Of a stretch of 64,000 nt of DNA, positions 26,456 to 35,771 are shown piece by piece. Both the position numbers and the translations under genes were made by a program. The notes under the pieces were generated by a model that was not told the DNA's origin, made no database searches, and saw nothing but the letters and a program-made list of their open reading frames with translations. The number at the start of each line of letters is the position of its first letter. Position 1 is the stretch's first letter. The DNA is from Eubacteriaceae bacterium (GTDB lineage: Bacteria; Bacillota; Clostridia; Eubacteriales; Anaerofustaceae). Location of the stretch: positions 1 to 64,000 of the forward strand of contig WRIY01000012.1 in the NCBI GenBank assembly GCA_009782515.1, read 5' to 3'.

Positions 26456-27030
26456 AAAGTTCCTTTTGATGAAGGCAGCTTTGTCCCATCTATCTTAACT
26501 GCCTGCTTCATGGCCCTTGCAAATGACTTAAAGGCGGCTTCAGCTATATGGTGGCTGTTAAGGCCGTACTCGCACGAGAGGTGGATGTTCATTTTTGCAT
26601 TGTTCGCAACTGCAACAAAAAACTCCCTAATTGCTTCAGTTTCCATAGTGCCCAAAACGCTGCAGCCAAATGTTATGTTAAAAACAGTGTAAGGCCTGCC
26701 AGACAGATCCAGCGAGCAGTTTACCAAAGCTTCGTCCATAGGCACGCTGCTAAATCCGTAGCGCTCTATGCCGCGCTTGTCGCCAACTGCATTTAGTATG
26801 GCTTCGCCAAGAACAATGCCTACATCCTCAACGGTATGGTGGCTGTCAACATTTATATCGCCTATGCATGTGAGGGTAATCCCAAAGCCGGAATGCACAG
26901 CAAAAAGCTCAAGCATATGATCAAAAAAACCTATGCCTGTAGATATTTTTGCCTCTGCCCACTCATCAAGGCTGAGGCTTAGATTTATATTTGTCTCTTT
27001 AGTCTGCCTGGCAGCGGTTGCTTCGCGCAT
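26452..27030 (-). CDS. hisB: Imidazoleglycerol-phosphate dehydratase
   Basis: The 192-residue manganese enzyme has the signature histidine clusters GFFDHMLELFAVHSG, DSHHTVEDVGI and SHHIAEAAFKSFARA. It is the stand-alone dehydratase without a fused histidinol-phosphatase domain, so step 8 must be supplied from outside this cluster (for instance a PHP-type phosphatase). Confidence 0.97.
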   Translation of the reverse strand: MREATAARQTKETNINLSLSLDEWAEAKISTGIGFFDHMLELFAVHSGFGITLTCIGDINVDSHHTVEDVGIVLGEAILNAVGDKRGIERYGFSSVPMDEALVNCSLDLSGRPYTVFNITFGCSVLGTMETEAIREFFVAVANNAKMNIHLSCEYGLNSHHIAEAAFKSFARAMKQAVKIDGTKLPSSKGTL

Positions 27031-27032
27031 TT

Positions 27033-28091
27033 TTATATCTCCAAAATAATTGATAAAAGCTTGTCGTTTTCTATAGCCGTGCCAACACTTGCCCTTATGT
27101 GGATTGGGTCTTGGTATGTTCTTATCAGTATTCCTGCCTCTAGCGCAGCCTGTGCAATCTGTGCAGCCTTTTCTGATTTAATATACAGGAAGTTGCCCTC
27201 TGAAGGGTATACAGTAATTCCCTTTATTTCTGAGAGAATGCCAAACATTCTGTTGCGCTCGCTTTTTATCTGCTCAACCGCTTTGTCTATCTGGCTTTTG
27301 TATGAAAGGCTTAGCGCTTCGATTCCTATTGCCTGTGAGAAGGAATTGATATTGTATAAATCCAGCGCGCAGTTTATCGCATCGATGTTTTCCGGAGTAG
27401 AGACAGCAAAGCCTATTCTCATTGAGGCAAGCGAAAACGCTTTGCTCAGAGTGCGCAGCACGATTAGCCTGCTGTCGTTTACGGCGAGCGGCCAGATGCT
27501 CTCTTTTTCGGAAAACTCTATATAGGCTTCATCTACAACAATCAGGCAATTTGTATTTTCTTTTAAATATATAATGTCTTGTGCCGCCCAAGCGTACCCG
27601 AGCGGGTTATGCGGGCTGCAAACGAATATCGCTTTAGCGTTCATGCTGTTTGCCATGCTTATTGCCTGCCCGACTTCAGGTTTATTGTATGGAAGGCTCG
27701 AGTTTATGCCAGTGTAGCTGGCTTTGGCAAGGCTGGCTGATCTTTTGTATACAGAAAATGCCGGCTCAAAGCTCAGCACAGCCTCTGAATAATCAAAAAA
27801 TACCTCTCCAATAGAGCGTATCAGCTCGTCCGAGCCGTTGCCTGCTGCGATATTGCTATAGCTAAGGCCATTGCCCAGATACGCTGCATATGCTTTTCGC
27901 AGATCAAGCGCTTCGCAATCAGGGTATCTGTTAAAGCTAAGGCATGCTATTTCCGCAATGCGCTCAGGGCCAATTATTGAAATTGGCAGGTTATTGGGGT
28001 TTTCGTTTGCATACAAAAGCGTTTCGCATCCAGCTGCCTCGTTTGCCGGCGGGATTTGCCCAATGTAGGGTTTTCTTATTAAGCTAGCCAT
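27033..28091 (-). CDS. hisC: Histidinol-phosphate aminotransferase
   Basis: The 352-residue fold-type I PLP enzyme has GNGSDELI near 83, SPHNPLGY near 164, VVDEAYIEF near 190 and the PLP lysine in RTLSKAFSLASMRIGF near 218. It transaminates imidazole acetol phosphate with glutamate. It overlaps hisD by eight bases and ends two bases before hisB. Confidence 0.96.
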   Translation of the reverse strand: MASLIRKPYIGQIPPANEAAGCETLLYANENPNNLPISIIGPERIAEIACLSFNRYPDCEALDLRKAYAAYLGNGLSYSNIAAGNGSDELIRSIGEVFFDYSEAVLSFEPAFSVYKRSASLAKASYTGINSSLPYNKPEVGQAISMANSMNAKAIFVCSPHNPLGYAWAAQDIIYLKENTNCLIVVDEAYIEFSEKESIWPLAVNDSRLIVLRTLSKAFSLASMRIGFAVSTPENIDAINCALDLYNINSFSQAIGIEALSLSYKSQIDKAVEQIKSERNRMFGILSEIKGITVYPSEGNFLYIKSEKAAQIAQAALEAGILIRTYQDPIHIRASVGTAIENDKLLSIILEI

Positions 28092-29370
28092 TAAATCTCC
28101 TTAATACTGAGCGCGCATGCGCTTCCAGGCCCTCAGCCCGCGCTAAAACCGCAATCATGTCTTTTGCCTCATTAAGCTGCTCTTTGCTGTAATGCAGCAC
28201 GCTCGACCTCTTTAAAAAGTCATATGTTGAAAGCGGCGAGAAAAAGCGCGCTGTTCCTGATGTAGGCAGCGTATGGTTGGTGCCTGCAAAGTAGTCGCCG
28301 ACAGGCTCAGGGGTATACTCCCCAACAAAAATCGATCCGGCGTTTTCCACCATCGCTAACAGGCTGTTGCAGTCAGCCACGGCCAGCTCCAAATGCTCTG
28401 GAGCCAGCGCATTTGATATTTCCATTGCATCGCTCAGGCTCTGCACAAGCAGCACGCAGCCATTTTTCTCAATTGAAGCGTGTGCCAGGCTATCAGCTGG
28501 CAGCTCAGAAAGCTGTTTTTGCAGTTGCGCTATTGCCTGCTGCGCCAGAGGGCGCGAGTTTGTGATAAGCACAGCCTGCGCGTTTTCGTCATGCTCAGCC
28601 TGCGCGAGCATGTCTGAGGCAACATAAGCGGCATTGGAGCTTTCGTCAGCTATTATCAGCACCTCGCTTGGGCCTGCAAGCATGTCGATGCCAACATCGC
28701 CAAACACCAGGCGTTTGGCGCTGGTCACATATGCATTCCCCGGGCCGCATATTTTGTCGACGCGCTTGATGCTTTCGGTGCCATATGCGAGAGCAGCAAT
28801 AGCCTGGGCTCCCCCCGCCTTATATATTTCAGTTATTCCGCATATTTTGGCAGCTGCAAGAATGTTGGCGTTTATTGAGCCGTTTTCGCCTGGAGGCGTT
28901 GCAACAGCAATTTCCTTGACGCCGGCGCAGATTGCAGGGATAGCAGCCATTAAAAGAGTTGACGGGTACGGGTAGCTTCCGCCAGGGATATAGATTCCTA
29001 CCCTGTTTATCGGCCTTGCAACCTGATAGATTGTTATGCCGGGCTTATTTATTTCAACAGGAGAATATTTTTGCAGTGAATGGTATAGTTCTATGTTTTC
29101 CTTTGCCTGCCTAATCGCCTCCAGCAGGCTTGGGCTTACTTCATCGCAAGCATCCTGGATTTCTTTTTCTGTGACCGCGAATTGCTCCAGCTTGCAGTGA
29201 TCAAATCGCTGTGTGTATTCGGCGAGCGCTGCGTCTCCAAACTCCCTGATATTGCCTATTATGCCTTTTACTGTTTCCTCTACTTCATTAAGCTTGCCAA
29301 GAGAGCTCTCCTGCAGCAGCTTTACCGTTTGCTTTATATCGCTTGGGGAGGTTAATTCAATGTATCTCAT
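28084..29370 (-). CDS. hisD: Histidinol dehydrogenase
   Basis: The 428-residue zinc enzyme oxidises histidinol to histidine with two NAD. It has GGSYPYPSTLLMAAIPA near 130, GPGNAYVTSAKRLVFG near 215, AEHDENA near 265 and the late NHTLPTSGTARFFSPLS near 375. The acidic/His metal ligands sit in these blocks. It overlaps hisG by four bases. Confidence 0.97.
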   Translation of the reverse strand: MRYIELTSPSDIKQTVKLLQESSLGKLNEVEETVKGIIGNIREFGDAALAEYTQRFDHCKLEQFAVTEKEIQDACDEVSPSLLEAIRQAKENIELYHSLQKYSPVEINKPGITIYQVARPINRVGIYIPGGSYPYPSTLLMAAIPAICAGVKEIAVATPPGENGSINANILAAAKICGITEIYKAGGAQAIAALAYGTESIKRVDKICGPGNAYVTSAKRLVFGDVGIDMLAGPSEVLIIADESSNAAYVASDMLAQAEHDENAQAVLITNSRPLAQQAIAQLQKQLSELPADSLAHASIEKNGCVLLVQSLSDAMEISNALAPEHLELAVADCNSLLAMVENAGSIFVGEYTPEPVGDYFAGTNHTLPTSGTARFFSPLSTYDFLKRSSVLHYSKEQLNEAKDMIAVLARAEGLEAHARSVLRRFNG

Positions 29371-29984
29371 ACTTTACCTTCATATAGGCAGCTGATTAGT
29401 TCGCTAAGCTCCTTGTGCCTTGTCTTTAGCGCTGCTTTGTTTGCAATAAACACGCATTGTATTTCGCATATGTCTTCCCAAATTTCAAGGCCATTGGCCC
29501 TTAGGGTGTTTCCTGTCTCCACAATGTCAATGATTGCATCGCTCATTCCCAATATTGGAGCAAGCTCAACAGATCCGTTTAATTTTATCAGTTCAAAGCC
29601 AACGCCTTTTTGCTCCAAAAACGCCTCGGCGCTGCTGGTGTATTTTGTCGCGATTTTTATATTGCTGTAACGCTCCAGCCTTCCGCCCGGCTTGCCGGCA
29701 AGGCAAAGCTTGCATTTGGCTGCCTCAAGCGAAAACAGCTGATAGACATCGGAGTCTTGCTCCATTACTATGTCCCTGCCGACTATGCCGCATTCTGCAA
29801 CGCCTTGCTCAACATAAGTCGGCGTGTCTTGCGGCTTAACCAGTATTAGCTCATACTTGCCTTCAGGCTCATGCAGTATCAGCTTTCGATCGTCTTTCTC
29901 ATCACCGAATTCGATGCCTTTGCCTTTTAGGATCTCAAGCACAGAATCGGATACCCTTCCTTTTGCCAATGCTATTCGAATCAT
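29367..29984 (-). CDS. hisG: ATP phosphoribosyltransferase, short (HisZ-dependent) form
   Basis: The 205-residue short HisG lacks the C-terminal regulatory domain of the long form and needs HisZ. It starts IRIALAKGRVSDSVLEIL and has the PRPP-binding stretch LSDAIIDIVETGNTLRANGL-like (MSDAIIDIVETGNTL) near 150. The ATG at 29984 is chosen because GGAG lies six bases upstream, the family begins here, and it sits one base after the hisZ stop. It commits ATP and PRPP to histidine and is the feedback-inhibited step. Confidence 0.96.
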   Translation of the reverse strand: MIRIALAKGRVSDSVLEILKGKGIEFGDEKDDRKLILHEPEGKYELILVKPQDTPTYVEQGVAECGIVGRDIVMEQDSDVYQLFSLEAAKCKLCLAGKPGGRLERYSNIKIATKYTSSAEAFLEQKGVGFELIKLNGSVELAPILGMSDAIIDIVETGNTLRANGLEIWEDICEIQCVFIANKAALKTRHKELSELISCLYEGKV

Positions 29985-29985
29985 G

Positions 29986-31095
29986 TCAGCTCCAGTCAGC
30001 CAGAAATTCTTTCGTGCTTTGGTAGTATTTTTCTTTGTAGCGCAGGTGGGCGGCGGATTCGGACTCAAGCGCTTCAGCCGGCCATCCAGCCTTTCTCAGC
30101 TCGTCAGCCCATAATGCAGCTTGCTCAAAATTGCCTTTTGGGGCGCAGCACTTTACTGCAGCCTCCTGGCGGATTGTATGCTCAGCTATCGGCAGCGTTA
30201 TATCCAGATCATGGCCAAAACCGCTCGCATGCTGTATGTTTCCAAGCTTTTGGGCAAGGCTGTCATATCTGCCTCCGCTGATAACTTCCCTTGAAGCATT
30301 ATGGGCATATGCTTTAAAGATCATGCCTGAATAGTAGTCCATCCAATTTGAGAACCCCAAATCCAAAAAGACTCCATCCCCATGCCCCCTTTTGCTGAGC
30401 AGGGAGGCGATTTCGTTAAGGTTGTCAAGAGATGCAGCCATCCCCTCATTAAGGCAAAGCTGCTTTGCCCTGCTAAGCACTTCGCTGTAGCCTCCGAAAA
30501 GCATGCAGATCTCAATAGCTGCTGATGCCACTTCGGCTTTAACTGAAGTTTGGCTGAAGAAATCGGCAAGCCCTATGGAGTTTTTCTTGGCAATATGCCT
30601 GTTGATCACATCGTGCGCTCTTGGATCAAGCGATTCGTCTTCGCTCAGCAGGCTGTTTATATATCCGCTATGCCCAATGTCAACGCGTATTTCGGTCAGC
30701 CCCATTTCAAGCAGGCTTTCTATAGCCAGCGAGACGACTTCGCAGTCGCAAAGCGCAGAAGGATCGCCAAAGAACTCGGCGCCTGTTTGGGTTACTTCCT
30801 GCATAACCGAGCCATTGTAGCGAATAAGCTCTGTTGTGTAAAAAATCCGGCTTGGCTCTGTGAGCCCGGCAGTTTTGCTTAGGACATGAAAAGTTGCATC
30901 CGGCCTAACAACGAGCACATTCCCAGACCGATCAACAGCCTTAAGGTAGCGCTCGCCTGAGAGTGCATTATAGCGCTCATACAAGGCTGCGTCAACAAAT
31001 ATCGGCACTTGCGCCTCTTCGCAAGAGTATTTGTAGTACAGCCTTCTAAGGGCAGCTACAGACGCGCTGTAAACTGAGGAGCTGAAGTTTGCCAT
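29986..31095 (-). CDS. hisZ: ATP phosphoribosyltransferase regulatory subunit
   Basis: The 369-residue HisRS-like paralogue has class II synthetase core elements (ERYLKAVDRSGNVLVVRPDATFHVLSK, SGGRYDSL) but the charging function is not expected. It forms an octamer with short HisG and confers histidine feedback. The first gene of the operon, it has a weak ribosome site, and its C-terminal region is shorter than an anticodon-binding domain. A TTGCTG-17-TAGAAT promoter lies about 90 bases upstream. Confidence 0.93.
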   Translation of the reverse strand: MANFSSSVYSASVAALRRLYYKYSCEEAQVPIFVDAALYERYNALSGERYLKAVDRSGNVLVVRPDATFHVLSKTAGLTEPSRIFYTTELIRYNGSVMQEVTQTGAEFFGDPSALCDCEVVSLAIESLLEMGLTEIRVDIGHSGYINSLLSEDESLDPRAHDVINRHIAKKNSIGLADFFSQTSVKAEVASAAIEICMLFGGYSEVLSRAKQLCLNEGMAASLDNLNEIASLLSKRGHGDGVFLDLGFSNWMDYYSGMIFKAYAHNASREVISGGRYDSLAQKLGNIQHASGFGHDLDITLPIAEHTIRQEAAVKCCAPKGNFEQAALWADELRKAGWPAEALESESAAHLRYKEKYYQSTKEFLADWS

Positions 31096-31117
31096 CTAAT
31101 ATACCATTTTCATTTTT

Positions 31118-31155
31118 TTGCATACCACAAAAAGCGGCAATAGCCAAAACTGGCT
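31118..31155 (-). promoter_or_regulatory. Attenuator-like hairpin in the his leader
   Basis: In the leader between the his promoter and hisZ, GCAAT-AA-AGCCA pairs with TGGCT-ATTGC around a short loop and is followed by CGCTTTTTG. It looks like a weak intrinsic terminator inside the leader. No run of His codons and no T-box motif was found, so any attenuation signal is unknown. Confidence 0.4.
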
Positions 31156-31184
31156 TTATTGCTGTTTTCATTTATGATATTGCT

Positions 31185-31213
31185 ATTCTACTAAACTTTG
31201 CTACATACAGCAA
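31185..31213 (-). promoter_or_regulatory. SigmaA promoter of the his operon
   Basis: Minus-strand TTGCTG (31208-31213), 17-bp spacer, TAGAAT (31185-31190). Confidence 0.55.
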
Positions 31214-31327
31214 ACGAGATAGGCTCCAAGTCCGATAATTTTCATTCGGCTTGATGAAATATTAGCTATAAATGGAATAATGTTGCGCAAAAAGAGCCGC
31301 TTTGGGAACAAATGCAGCTGATTGCAG

Positions 31328-31368
31328 AAAAAACTATAGCGGGAGCCGACAAGATTTGCGCCCCCGCT
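31328..31368 (-). terminator. Intrinsic terminator after ftsZ
   Basis: AGCGGGGGC pairs with GCTCCCGCT (9 bp with one G-U), and a T6 run follows; it lies just past the ftsZ stop and ends the dcw transcript before the his promoter. Confidence 0.8.
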
Positions 31369-31375
31369 GTATGGC

Positions 31376-32476
31376 TTAAGAAAAGTCGTCTAGAAATGAA
31401 GGCCATGGATTCGGGTTCTGCCTTTTAGTTGGCTGGTCAACTCTATGGTTAGGCTGCCTTCTGTCAGTTGCTCTGTCAAACTCCTCAAGGCTAGCGCCTT
31501 TTGCCTGCTTTGTCCCGGCCGGGCTAAAGCCTGTAGCAAGCACTGTTACCTTTATCTCATTTTCAAGCGTAGGGTCTATGCAAGCGCCAAAGATGATATT
31601 AGCTTCAAGGTGGGCTTCCTGGCGCACAATTTCCGCGATTTTTTCGATTTCAAACAATGTGAGCTGCTCCCCGCCTGTAATATTAATCAGAAGGTTGGTT
31701 GCGCCGTCTATGTTTGTTTCGAGAAGCGGGCTTTGAATGGCTATCGTAGCGGCTGAAACAGCTTTCTCATCGCCTGATCCGATGCCCATGCCCATATGCG
31801 CAAGGCCTGCGTTGCTTATGATAGTCTTTACATCAGCAAAATCCAGGTTTATAAGCGCCGGGGTTGCAATAAGGTCTGTTATGCCCTTTACCCCCATTAG
31901 CAGAACCTCATCTGCCATTTTTAGTGCTTCATTGAATGTGGTAGTCTGGTTAGCCATTTGAAGAAGCCTGTCGTTGGGTATTACAACAAGGGCGTCAACA
32001 TACTCGCGAATTAGCTGGATGCCAAGATCAGCATTTATTTTTCTAACTTTGCCTTCAAAGTTAAAGGGCCTTGTCACTACGCCAACCACAAGCAGGCCAA
32101 GATCGCGTGCCACCCTTGCTATAACATGCGAAGCGCCAGTGCCTGTCCCGCCTCCCATGCCGGCTGTAATGAACACCAAATCAGCGCCTTCCAGCATCTG
32201 CTGTATGTCTTCAATGTTTTCTTCGGCAGATTTTCCTCCTATTTCCGGATTCGCGCCTGCCCCCAATCCCCCCGTTGTTTGGACGCCAATCTGCAGTTTG
32301 TTTTCTGCCTGAGAGAGGTTCAGGGCCTGGCTGTCAGTATTTACGACAAAAAAACTGACGCCTTGAAGCCCGCTTTCTATCATGCGGTTGACTGCATTGT
32401 TGCCAGCGCCTCCAACTCCAACTACTTTAATGTTTGCAGTACCAACCGGCTTGTTCGATACTAACTCATAAGTCAT
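31376..32476 (-). CDS. ftsZ: Cell division protein FtsZ
   Basis: The 366-residue tubulin-like GTPase has VVGVGGAGNNAVNRM, the tubulin signature GGGTGTGASHVIA and the T7 loop NLDFADVKTI. After a short charged linker it ends in WPSFLDDF, which fits the C-terminal peptide that binds FtsA, SepF or ZapA-type partners. It polymerises into the division ring. The ATG at 32476 has AGGAGG six bases upstream; an upstream in-frame start is not supported. It is the last gene of the dcw cluster and is not followed by spoIIGA-sigE. Confidence 0.97.
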   Translation of the reverse strand: MTYELVSNKPVGTANIKVVGVGGAGNNAVNRMIESGLQGVSFFVVNTDSQALNLSQAENKLQIGVQTTGGLGAGANPEIGGKSAEENIEDIQQMLEGADLVFITAGMGGGTGTGASHVIARVARDLGLLVVGVVTRPFNFEGKVRKINADLGIQLIREYVDALVVIPNDRLLQMANQTTTFNEALKMADEVLLMGVKGITDLIATPALINLDFADVKTIISNAGLAHMGMGIGSGDEKAVSAATIAIQSPLLETNIDGATNLLINITGGEQLTLFEIEKIAEIVRQEAHLEANIIFGACIDPTLENEIKVTVLATGFSPAGTKQAKGASLEEFDRATDRRQPNHRVDQPTKRQNPNPWPSFLDDFS

Positions 32477-32585
32477 ATTTTTCCTCCTGAAACTTGCAGT
32501 CCTTAGATACATTGTATATTCCTAGCAATCTTATGTCTACAATTACCATCTAGATTTGAACAATTGCCGGTTCATTAAGCCAGCC

Positions 32586-33338
32586 CTATATGCCAACCAT
32601 TTTGTATATCGGATCTGCTCCGTCAAATAGCTCTACCATAATATTAGCTCTTAGTTCACTGGTCAAAAATTGTATAACAAACGCTTCATTCTCGCTAAAG
32701 TCAGAAAGCGCGAAGAACCTTATGTAGTTATTGTTGTTGGTGTAGATATAGTACTCATTGCGCTCAAGCGTTATCTCTGAGATCTTTGAAGCCAGCGAGT
32801 TGCTGGCTATAAAATCAAGCACTGCCTTTACAGTAAGCGTTTGGGCATTTTGGCTGAAGCGGAAGCTTGTCCCTTTATAAATTGCTATATCACTAAGCCC
32901 GCTTATTGAAATGCAGCCGGGAGGGCCTATTACGCCGGAAGCAGACATGACAAACCCGTCTTCATCACAAAGGTAATACACGCCCTCATAGTAAATGCAG
33001 CTAAAAGGCTCGCGCTCTACAATCCTAATAGAGACTGCGCCGGGCAGCCGCCTTGAAACCTTGGCTGATTTTACTTGAGGAATCTGCGACATAATGCCCT
33101 TTTCAGCTTTACGGGCACTGAATGAAAAAATATTCATCCCAAGCGCCAGATCAGCGGCAGCAAATGCGTCCTGCCTTGTTATCTCAGTATAGCTGGTGAG
33201 CCCCTCAAGCTGAAGCCGCGTGACAGCAAAGTGGCTGCTTCGGGCAAAAGCAGCCAGGCTGATAGCAGCCACAGCCGTAATCAGCATTGCTGATATACTG
33301 TTTTTATGCCTTTTTCTAACTATTTTTGCTCGTTCCAT
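32586..33338 (-). CDS. divIB: Cell division protein DivIB/FtsQ
   Basis: The 250-residue bitopic protein has a short basic cytoplasmic tail, one transmembrane helix (about 17-33), a POTRA domain (about 38-105: FAVTRLQLEGLTSYTEI...QIPQVKSAKVSRRLPGAVSIRIVEREPF) and a beta domain. It recruits FtsL and FtsB-like DivIC to the septum. Its ATG overlaps the murA stop by one base (TGATG). 109 bases of spacer follow before ftsZ. Confidence 0.9.
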   Translation of the reverse strand: MERAKIVRKRHKNSISAMLITAVAAISLAAFARSSHFAVTRLQLEGLTSYTEITRQDAFAAADLALGMNIFSFSARKAEKGIMSQIPQVKSAKVSRRLPGAVSIRIVEREPFSCIYYEGVYYLCDEDGFVMSASGVIGPPGCISISGLSDIAIYKGTSFRFSQNAQTLTVKAVLDFIASNSLASKISEITLERNEYYIYTNNNNYIRFFALSDFSENEAFVIQFLTSELRANIMVELFDGADPIYKMVGI

Positions 33339-34594
33339 CAGTTCTCTTCGTATGTAATGTTTGCGCCAAGCGATTTAAGCTGGCCTTCAAAATCGTCATA
33401 CCCTCTGTTTATGTGCTCAGCATTTTCTATAATTGTTGCCCCTTCAGCTGCCAGCGCTGCAATGGCAAGCGCAGCCCCGCCTCTGAGGTCTTCAGCATAT
33501 ACCTGGGCGCTGTGGAGCTTTTTTACGCCTGTGGCAACTGCGATTCTGCCGTCGGCTTTTATGTTAGCCCCCATTCTGGCAAGCTGAAGCGTATATCTAA
33601 ACCGGTTTTCAAAAACCGTCTCTTTTATAATTGACGTGCCGTCTGCAATTGACAGCATTGCCCCGAACTGGCTCTGCAAGTCAGTAGGAAAGCCAGGAAA
33701 AGGCTGGGTTATCAGGGAGTCAAGCGCTTTTATATAGCCGTCTGACTCTGCTATTATGCCGCCTAATGCCGGCTCGATTTTCATGCCCGAGTCCATCAGG
33801 TGAAAATATGGCGCCTTTATGATGTCAAGCGGAAGATCCCTTAAAAACACTTTTCCGCCGGCCATATGGGCTGCGCACAGCAGGGTGCCTGCTGCAATCC
33901 TGTCGGGCATAATTTCGTACTCGCAGCTTTTCAGGCTCTCAACGCCTTCTATGTAGATAGTGTTTGTTCCTGCGCCATACACCCTTGCCCCCATTGCGTT
34001 TAAAAAGCTCTGCAAATCCAGTATTTCAGGCTCTTTTGCTGCGTTTGATATTGAGCTCACGCCTTTGGAAAACATTGCAGCGAGCATAAGGTTTTCTGTT
34101 GCGCCAACGCTTGGGTAGCTCAGGTTGATATTGTTGGCTTTCAGGTTAGCAGCATCTACGTAAATATCGCCATAATCTTCGTAAACATCAGCCCCCAGGT
34201 CTCTAAAGCCTTTTATGTGCATGTCTATTGGCCTAAGGCCGATATCGCACCCGCCCGGGAACGAAAATTGTACAGATCTGAATTTTGCTATCAAAGCTCC
34301 GAGCAGCATTATTGATGAGCGCATCTGGCTTACAAGGTTTTCTGGTACATTGTTTGGCGAAATATTGCTTGAATCAATAATTAGGCTAGACTTTTCCCAT
34401 TTGATAATACAACCGATAGATGTCAGAATTTTTACCATTGTGCGCACATCAGCAATATCAGGAACATTGTGAAGCACGCTCTCACCTTCGTTCAGAATGC
34501 ATGCCGCCATTATTGGCAGTGCCGCATTCTTAGCGCCTTGGACAGTAATGTCGCCATCCAAGCGAGAACACCCATGAACTATATATTTGCTCAT
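33338..34594 (-). CDS. murA: UDP-N-acetylglucosamine 1-carboxyvinyltransferase
   Basis: The 418-residue inside-out alpha/beta barrel enzyme transfers enolpyruvate from PEP to UDP-GlcNAc, the first committed step of peptidoglycan. It has QGAKNAALPIMAAC at the start, and the active-site loop PGGCDIGLRPIDMH keeps the cysteine that fosfomycin alkylates. The ATG at 34594 has GGAGG five bases upstream. It lies between murG and divIB. Confidence 0.96.
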   Translation of the reverse strand: MSKYIVHGCSRLDGDITVQGAKNAALPIMAACILNEGESVLHNVPDIADVRTMVKILTSIGCIIKWEKSSLIIDSSNISPNNVPENLVSQMRSSIMLLGALIAKFRSVQFSFPGGCDIGLRPIDMHIKGFRDLGADVYEDYGDIYVDAANLKANNINLSYPSVGATENLMLAAMFSKGVSSISNAAKEPEILDLQSFLNAMGARVYGAGTNTIYIEGVESLKSCEYEIMPDRIAAGTLLCAAHMAGGKVFLRDLPLDIIKAPYFHLMDSGMKIEPALGGIIAESDGYIKALDSLITQPFPGFPTDLQSQFGAMLSIADGTSIIKETVFENRFRYTLQLARMGANIKADGRIAVATGVKKLHSAQVYAEDLRGGAALAIAALAAEGATIIENAEHINRGYDDFEGQLKSLGANITYEEN

Positions 34595-34643
34595 CAACGC
34601 CTCCAAAGCAGAAATCTATACCATAATATTCTGCTTTGGCATT

Positions 34644-35762
34644 TTAGTTAACGGGCTTTGCCCATTTAGAATCTATTAGCTTCTCAGCTTCGATTGATAT
34701 GCGCTCAGCTGAGTCTGTTATGCCTATTCTTCGTGAGTTTTGCGCCATAGCCATGAGGGCGCCGGGGCTTTGGATAAATCCGCCAATTGCATCCTGCAGG
34801 CTTTCAGGGGTCAGTTCGCTGTCCTTTATAATAAGCGCGGCATTGCTGGCTTCGCAATACTGCGCGTTCTTTGTTTGGTGGTCATTCACTGCGATAGGGT
34901 ATGGTATATATATAGCAGCAACTCCTACATAATTAATCTCTGAGACGCTCATAGCCCCTGCACGGCTTATTACAAGATCTGCAGCATTCAAAAGCATTGG
35001 CATCTCATCCGAATATGCAGTGATTTGCACATTGCCGGGCAACTCGGCCGGCAGGCTGGCAATTGCCTCTTCGTATGAGCTGTTGCCTGTTATATGTATA
35101 AGCTTAACAGGCTTGTCTGCAAAGTAGTCCAGCGAGCCTATAACAGCGCCGTTTATTGAAGCTGCGCCCAGGCTTCCCCCAAAGCTCACAATGAGCTTTT
35201 CATTGTCTTCAACCTTAAGGCTTTTGCGGGCTATGCTTCTGTCAAACAATCCAAATTCGCGCCTTACAGGGTTTCCTGTAAGCACGCAGCGCTCCGGCTT
35301 TGCCATATAGGCTTTGGCATCCGCAAACGGCAGGCACACAGTGTCCGCATAGCGCGAAAGCGTCTTTATAGTAAAGCCCGGAATGACATTCTGCTCGCAT
35401 ATTAGCGTTGGCAGCCTTCTAAGATGGGCTGCAAGCACCATAGGCCCTGATATATAGCCTCCCGTGCCGATTACGATGTTTGGCTTCAGCCTTGAGATAA
35501 TTCTGTTGGCGTCAAACATTGACTTGACAGCCCTCAATGCGACTTTTGCTTTTTTCAAAGCGCTGTAGTAGCGCTCAAAGCCGCTGACATAAAGCTCATT
35601 AAGCGTGTAGCCCTCTTTCGGCACAGCTTTTCCTTCTATTGAGTCATGGCGCCCTGCAAATTGAATGTCCCAGTCCGGGTGCCGATGCCTCAGCTCATTC
35701 GCTATTGCAAGCGCCGGGTAAACATGTCCGCCTGTGCCGCCTCCGGCAAGCAAAACCATCAT
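34644..35762 (-). CDS. murG: Lipid II synthase MurG
   Basis: The 372-residue GT-B glycosyltransferase has the N-terminal lipid-phosphate loop LLAGGGTGGHVYPALAIA and GTGGYISGP near 99, and the donor-site region SRAGAMSVSEI near 264. It adds GlcNAc from UDP-GlcNAc to lipid I at the inner membrane face. It starts nine bases after the ftsW stop. Confidence 0.96.
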   Translation of the reverse strand: MMVLLAGGGTGGHVYPALAIANELRHRHPDWDIQFAGRHDSIEGKAVPKEGYTLNELYVSGFERYYSALKKAKVALRAVKSMFDANRIISRLKPNIVIGTGGYISGPMVLAAHLRRLPTLICEQNVIPGFTIKTLSRYADTVCLPFADAKAYMAKPERCVLTGNPVRREFGLFDRSIARKSLKVEDNEKLIVSFGGSLGAASINGAVIGSLDYFADKPVKLIHITGNSSYEEAIASLPAELPGNVQITAYSDEMPMLLNAADLVISRAGAMSVSEINYVGVAAIYIPYPIAVNDHQTKNAQYCEASNAALIIKDSELTPESLQDAIGGFIQSPGALMAMAQNSRRIGITDSAERISIEAEKLIDSKWAKPVN

Positions 35763-35771
35763 TTATACAGC

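Noticed and set aside
31050-31175. Small frame in the his leader starting MKTAIKPVLAIAAF, possible leader peptide
   Set aside because: It has no histidine codons and runs on out of frame into hisZ, with no ribosome site.
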